Source of the DNA: Paraburkholderia sp041321145
GTDB taxonomy: Bacteria > Pseudomonadota > Gammaproteobacteria > Burkholderiales > Burkholderiaceae
Length of the DNA: 64,000 bases
Assembly (NCBI RefSeq): GCF_041321145.1
Contig: NZ_JBGGWA010000007.1
Coordinates: 1-64,000, forward strand
Reading direction: 5' to 3'
Shown here one piece after another: positions 60,896 through 64,000 of the stretch. The notes beneath the pieces were generated by a model, which was given only the letters and a program-made list of their open reading frames with translations, ran no database searches and was not told the DNA's origin. A program made the position numbers and the translations under genes. Position 1 is the first letter of the stretch. Each line of letters opens with the position of its first letter.

Positions 60896-63800
60896 CTACC
60901 AGACCCACCGCACGCCTGCGTCGCCCGTTACCGTTCTCTGATGCGCGCCGCCCAGATTCGTGACCCAGCCGAGCGTCGCAAACACACTGCCGGCCGCGCT
61001 GAATTGACCGACCACGCCCGCGCCGAATTGCGCAGCGGTTTGCCCGACGTTGCCGGGAATCACCGTGCCGCCGCCGAAGGTGACTTTATCGTCGGAGCCG
61101 AACGAGCGTAGGACGCTGACCCGCAGATAGGGCCGCCATGCCGTCTGGAAAGCATCGAACCGGCCTTGCAGACGCGCGCCGATTCGTCCAACGAAAGTAT
61201 TGCCGCTGTTGAAGCCGACGCTCGACACGCCGTCGTTGAACTCAGACAGCGCGAGGTGTTGCCACACGAGTTGCGCTTGGGGTTCGAGCGTGAGCCCCGC
61301 ACCGAGCGGAATCGGCAAGCCGCCTTCGAGCGAGCCGGTCACCGCGTTGCCGTGCGTCGTCGCGCCGATGCCGTCGCGCGAGCGCGGATCGACGGTCAAC
61401 GAGCTGCCCATCAGCACGGCGTCGGTGTACCAGCCGCTCGGGCCGATATGCGTCCAGTAGCCGCCCAGGCTGTATGCATTGACCGCGAGGTGGCCGACGG
61501 CGAGATTGGGCATGCCGAGCGCGAAGCCGTCGACGTCGCCGGTCGCCCGGGCGAAGCCGACGAACAGACCGTAGTGATTGCGCTGGCCGCTCGCGCCGTG
61601 ATCGGCGTAAAGATCTTGACCGGCCTCGATGCCATAGACCGAGCCGTCGAATTGCGGACTCGCCGCGCCGTCCTGACCCGACACGCTATGCCCGCCCCAC
61701 ACGCGGCCCCATGCGGCAGGCAGTTTGCCGCTGTCGTTCAACAAGGCCTGATCGCCTTGCCGGTCATGAAACGTGTCGATTTGCATCAAGCCGAGTTCAC
61801 GCGCGACGCCCGGCGCCGCGGCATAGACCGGCACTTCGACGCGATACAGCGGCGTGGCGGCCGAGCCCGCAGGCGGTGCGGCAGGCAAAGGCGGCGTGCC
61901 CGCTGCCGCAACCGGCACGCCGGCCACGACTACGGGCAGTTCAGGCTCGCCCGGCGTGCCAGGCGTAGTGTTTGGCTCGCCTGGGATGGTGACAGGTGGT
62001 GTAGACGTCACCCCGGGCGGCAGCGGCGCGACCGTATTGCGCAGATACCAATTGTTCTTCGTACCGCTACTCACGCCGCCTTTGGCGAGATAGTAGGAGT
62101 ACGCCCCGGCCTTCACCGGTGCGGCCAGTGTGAAGGCGCTCGGAGCCGTGGTCGCGCCGTTGGCCGCCTGAATCAGTTGAATACCATCCGCTACCGTTTG
62201 CGCGCCCTGGCCGCCGACGTTCGTGACTTGCAGGCGCGTCGAACCGCTGGCCGTTCCGCCGCTCAGCACGAGGCGATCGGAGGCCGCGCCGTCGCCGGCC
62301 ACGACGGTGTTCAGTCCGATGCTGCCGTTCTGCCCGACATAGTTGCCCGTCACGTTCAGCCGGTTGCCCACGCCCGCATTGGCCGCGCCGCCGATCTGCA
62401 CGAGCCCGGCATTCACCAGCGAGCCGTTGATCGAGAACGTGCCGTTGCCTTCGCCTGCGCGCGACGGCAAGGCATTCGCCACCGCGAGCGTGCCATAGTT
62501 GCTCACCGCGCCGGTTACGCTGCCATAGCCGCCGAGCGTCGCGCCAGAGGCAACGGTCGTGGCGCCGCTACCCGAGAGCGCGGCGTTGGCGTGGGCCGCG
62601 TCGCCGATCGCCAGGGTGCCCGCTGCGACGGTGGTTGGGCCGCTATAGGTGCTCACGCCTGTCATCAGCAAGCTGCCGCTGCCGGCTTTCGTCAAGGCGC
62701 CGGTTCCGCTCACTGCCTGTGTGAGCGTCGTATCGAACGATTGCGTATCGATCGTGCCGCCACCCGCTGCCAACGTGATCGCGCGCGTGCCGGCCAGGTC
62801 GAAGCTCGTATTCAATTGCAGCGTGCCGCTGTTGAACGTGAGCCCGCCCGTGTTCGCGCCGAGCGCATTGTCCGCGCTGACGGCGATCGCGCCTTGATCG
62901 ATTGTCGTGCCGCCCGAGTAGGTGTTGCCGCTCGCCGCGGACGGCGCGAGCGTCAACACGCCGGCGCCGGTTTTATCGACTGCGCCCGTGCCGCTGATCG
63001 ATCCCGCGTAGGTGCCCGCATTGTCTTGAGCAAACCGCACGAGCCCGTTGTCGGTCACGGTGGAGGGCAGGTTCTGGGCGTTCGCCTGCAAGGTCGCGCC
63101 GTTGTCGACGAGCGCCGTCGCCGTCGAGCCGAGTGTGCCGGTGAGATTGAGCGTGCCGGTCTGTACATGCGCGAGCGTGAAGGTGCCGCTACCGGTCCAG
63201 TTCCACAATGCGCCTTGCATCTGCAGGGTCTGAAAGTTGGTAAACGCATTCGACGCTGTGCCCGAGCCTTGCAAGATCACAGTATTCGATCCCGCTCCGC
63301 CGTCGGCCGCGCCGTTGATCACGGAGCCGGTTTGCAGAATCAGCGCATCGTTGCCGTTGCCCATCGTGATGGCCGTCCCGATGCCGCTCTGCACCAGCCC
63401 CGCGTTGATGATGGTGCTGTTGCCGTTGAGCGTGCGGATGCCGGAACCGTTCTGGCTGATGATGCTGCCGCCCGCGAGGTTCTGGATCGTCGCGAGGAAG
63501 CTCGATCCTGCCGTGTTCGAAAACACTGCATCCGAGCCGCTGCCGCTCGCGCTGATCGTGCCGCTGTTGATCAACTGATCGTTATTGCCTTGCAGATAAG
63601 CGGTCGGACTGGCCGCGCCCGTGGTGGACAGCGAGCCGCTGTTGTTGATGGTGCCGCTGCCGCCCAGAATGGACGCCGCGCGCGCGTTGCTGCCCGAGGT
63701 CGCCACCGTGCCGCTGTTGATCAGCGTGTTGTTCAGTTGGCCGACGTTCGTTTGCCCCCACGCGGCTGTCATGCCGTAAGCGCTCGGGCCGCTGGTGGTG

Positions 63801-64000
63801 ATCGAGCCGCGATTGATCAGCGTGTTGCCGCTGCCGTTGGCGGCCATGCCGTCGTTGAATGCGCCGCTCGTGACGATGATCCCGCCGCTCGCGTTGGTGA
63901 TCTGATTCGCATTGCCCACGCCGAGCAGGACCGCGCCGCGCGCCGTGCCGGTACCGCCGCCGCCCGTCAGCGTGACGTTGCCGCTGCTGTTGATCGTGCT
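60896..64000 (-). CDS. Autotransporter (type Va), 5' end outside the window
   Basis: At least 1034 codons, open to the window edge. The last about 270 residues form an autotransporter beta-barrel (WGRVWGGHSVSGQDG, VGFARATGDVDGFALG, LGGYWTHIGPSGWYTDAVLMG, GVRWVW at the end with a terminal aromatic residue). Before it lies a Pro/Gly linker (PPGVTSTPPVTIPGEPNTTPG). The passenger has PATR-type beta-helix repeats (GTGALTKAGSGSLLMTGVSTYSGPTTVAAGTLAIG; GTGAVDKTGAGVLTLA) and a Gly/Ser/Asn-rich helix. It is probably surface exposed. No protease or lipase motif is seen in the visible part. Confidence 0.85.
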   Translation of the reverse strand, partial: STINSSGNVTLTGGGGTGTARGAVLLGVGNANQITNASGGIIVTSGAFNDGMAANGSGNTLINRGSITTSGPSAYGMTAAWGQTNVGQLNNTLINSGTVATSGSNARAASILGGSGTINNSGSLSTTGAASPTAYLQGNNDQLINSGTISASGSGSDAVFSNTAGSSFLATIQNLAGGSIISQNGSGIRTLNGNSTIINAGLVQSGIGTAITMGNGNDALILQTGSVINGAADGGAGSNTVILQGSGTASNAFTNFQTLQMQGALWNWTGSGTFTLAHVQTGTLNLTGTLGSTATALVDNGATLQANAQNLPSTVTDNGLVRFAQDNAGTYAGSISGTGAVDKTGAGVLTLAPSAASGNTYSGGTTIDQGAIAVSADNALGANTGGLTFNSGTLQLNTSFDLAGTRAITLAAGGGTIDTQSFDTTLTQAVSGTGALTKAGSGSLLMTGVSTYSGPTTVAAGTLAIGDAAHANAALSGSGATTVASGATLGGYGSVTGAVSNYGTLAVANALPSRAGEGNGTFSINGSLVNAGLVQIGGAANAGVGNRLNVTGNYVGQNGSIGLNTVVAGDGAASDRLVLSGGTASGSTRLQVTNVGGQGAQTVADGIQLIQAANGATTAPSAFTLAAPVKAGAYSYYLAKGGVSSGTKNNWYLRNTVAPLPPGVTSTPPVTIPGEPNTTPGTPGEPELPVVVAGVPVAAAGTPPLPAAPPAGSAATPLYRVEVPVYAAAPGVARELGLMQIDTFHDRQGDQALLNDSGKLPAAWGRVWGGHSVSGQDGAASPQFDGSVYGIEAGQDLYADHGASGQRNHYGLFVGFARATGDVDGFALGMPNLAVGHLAVNAYSLGGYWTHIGPSGWYTDAVLMGSSLTVDPRSRDGIGATTHGNAVTGSLEGGLPIPLGAGLTLEPQAQLVWQHLALSEFNDGVSSVGFNSGNTFVGRIGARLQGRFDAFQTAWRPYLRVSVLRSFGSDDKVTFGGGTVIPGNVGQTAAQFGAGVVGQFSAAGSVFATLGWVTNLGGAHQRTVTGDAGVRWVW

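Overview
The window looks like chromosomal DNA of a Burkholderiaceae species, most likely Paraburkholderia or a close relative. This is inferred from overall high GC, the ben/cat benzoate-catechol cluster, a convergent rpfF-rpfR pair of the Burkholderia type, and a hairpin repeat at the left edge that resembles elements I recall from Burkholderia intergenic regions. No rRNA, tRNA, CRISPR array, transposase or integrase was recognised.

Layout. (1) 0.3-2.6 kb: a glycogen-debranching-type glucosidase ending in a clear terminator. (2) 2.8-10.3 kb: benzoate to beta-ketoadipate enol-lactone pathway. catC, catB and catR run leftwards; catA and benABCD run rightwards. ATAC-N7-GTAT-like CatR boxes lie before catB and between catR and catA. 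(3) 10.4-18.7 kb: a putative cis-3-hydroxy-L-proline/imino-acid module, with a COG1228-type amidohydrolase, an MHS-type MFS permease, a two-subunit aconitase X, an orphan ABC solute-binding protein, a GntR/FCD regulator and a Delta1-pyrroline-2-carboxylate reductase-like enzyme. (4) 19.0-26.2 kb: assorted small loci, namely an LprI-N protein, an RpiR regulator next to a wrecked class III aminotransferase, a carboxymuconolactone-decarboxylase-like protein, OsmC, a PEP mutase/isocitrate lyase-superfamily enzyme, and a TetR-DHA2 efflux pair with matching operator-like repeats. (5) 26.2-27.8 kb: gene-poor, AT-richer DNA holding one DUF2158 gene and a 30-nt palindrome.

(6) 27.8-47.5 kb is the highlight: an extracellular contractile injection system (eCIS) of the Afp/PVC type. 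Recognisable counterparts of Afp1 to Afp16 lie in the same order: tube, three sheaths, second tube, DUF5908, LysM adaptor, spike, gp25-like, tip, two large baseplate proteins, collar fibre, tape measure, AAA ATPase and DUF4255 cap. A fourth, collapsed sheath gene (N- and C-terminal ends only, broken at a T8 tract) sits between sheaths 1 and 2. No toxin or cargo gene follows the cap gene. The next gene is a convergent small membrane protein of the superinfection-immunity (Imm) type. Base composition is visibly AT-richer than the flanks, suggesting horizontal acquisition.

(7) 48.1-50.7 kb: an M20 metallopeptidase and a YbiC/HcxB-like hydroxycarboxylate dehydrogenase. (8) 51.1-54.1 kb: rpfF (cis-2-unsaturated fatty acid signal synthase) facing rpfR (PAS-GGDEF-EAL receptor), a complete quorum-sensing/c-di-GMP module. 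(9) 54.5-64 kb: an unknown repeat protein, a long Lhr-type helicase and the 3' part of a large autotransporter that runs off the window.

In the aromatic block BenABC and BenD make catechol, CatA cleaves it, and CatB and CatC carry it to the enol-lactone; later steps (catD, pca genes) are not here. The eCIS genes are tightly packed, with several ATGA or TGATG overlaps, and look intact except for the extra sheath, so a complete particle could be built. Its payload must be encoded elsewhere, or be absent.
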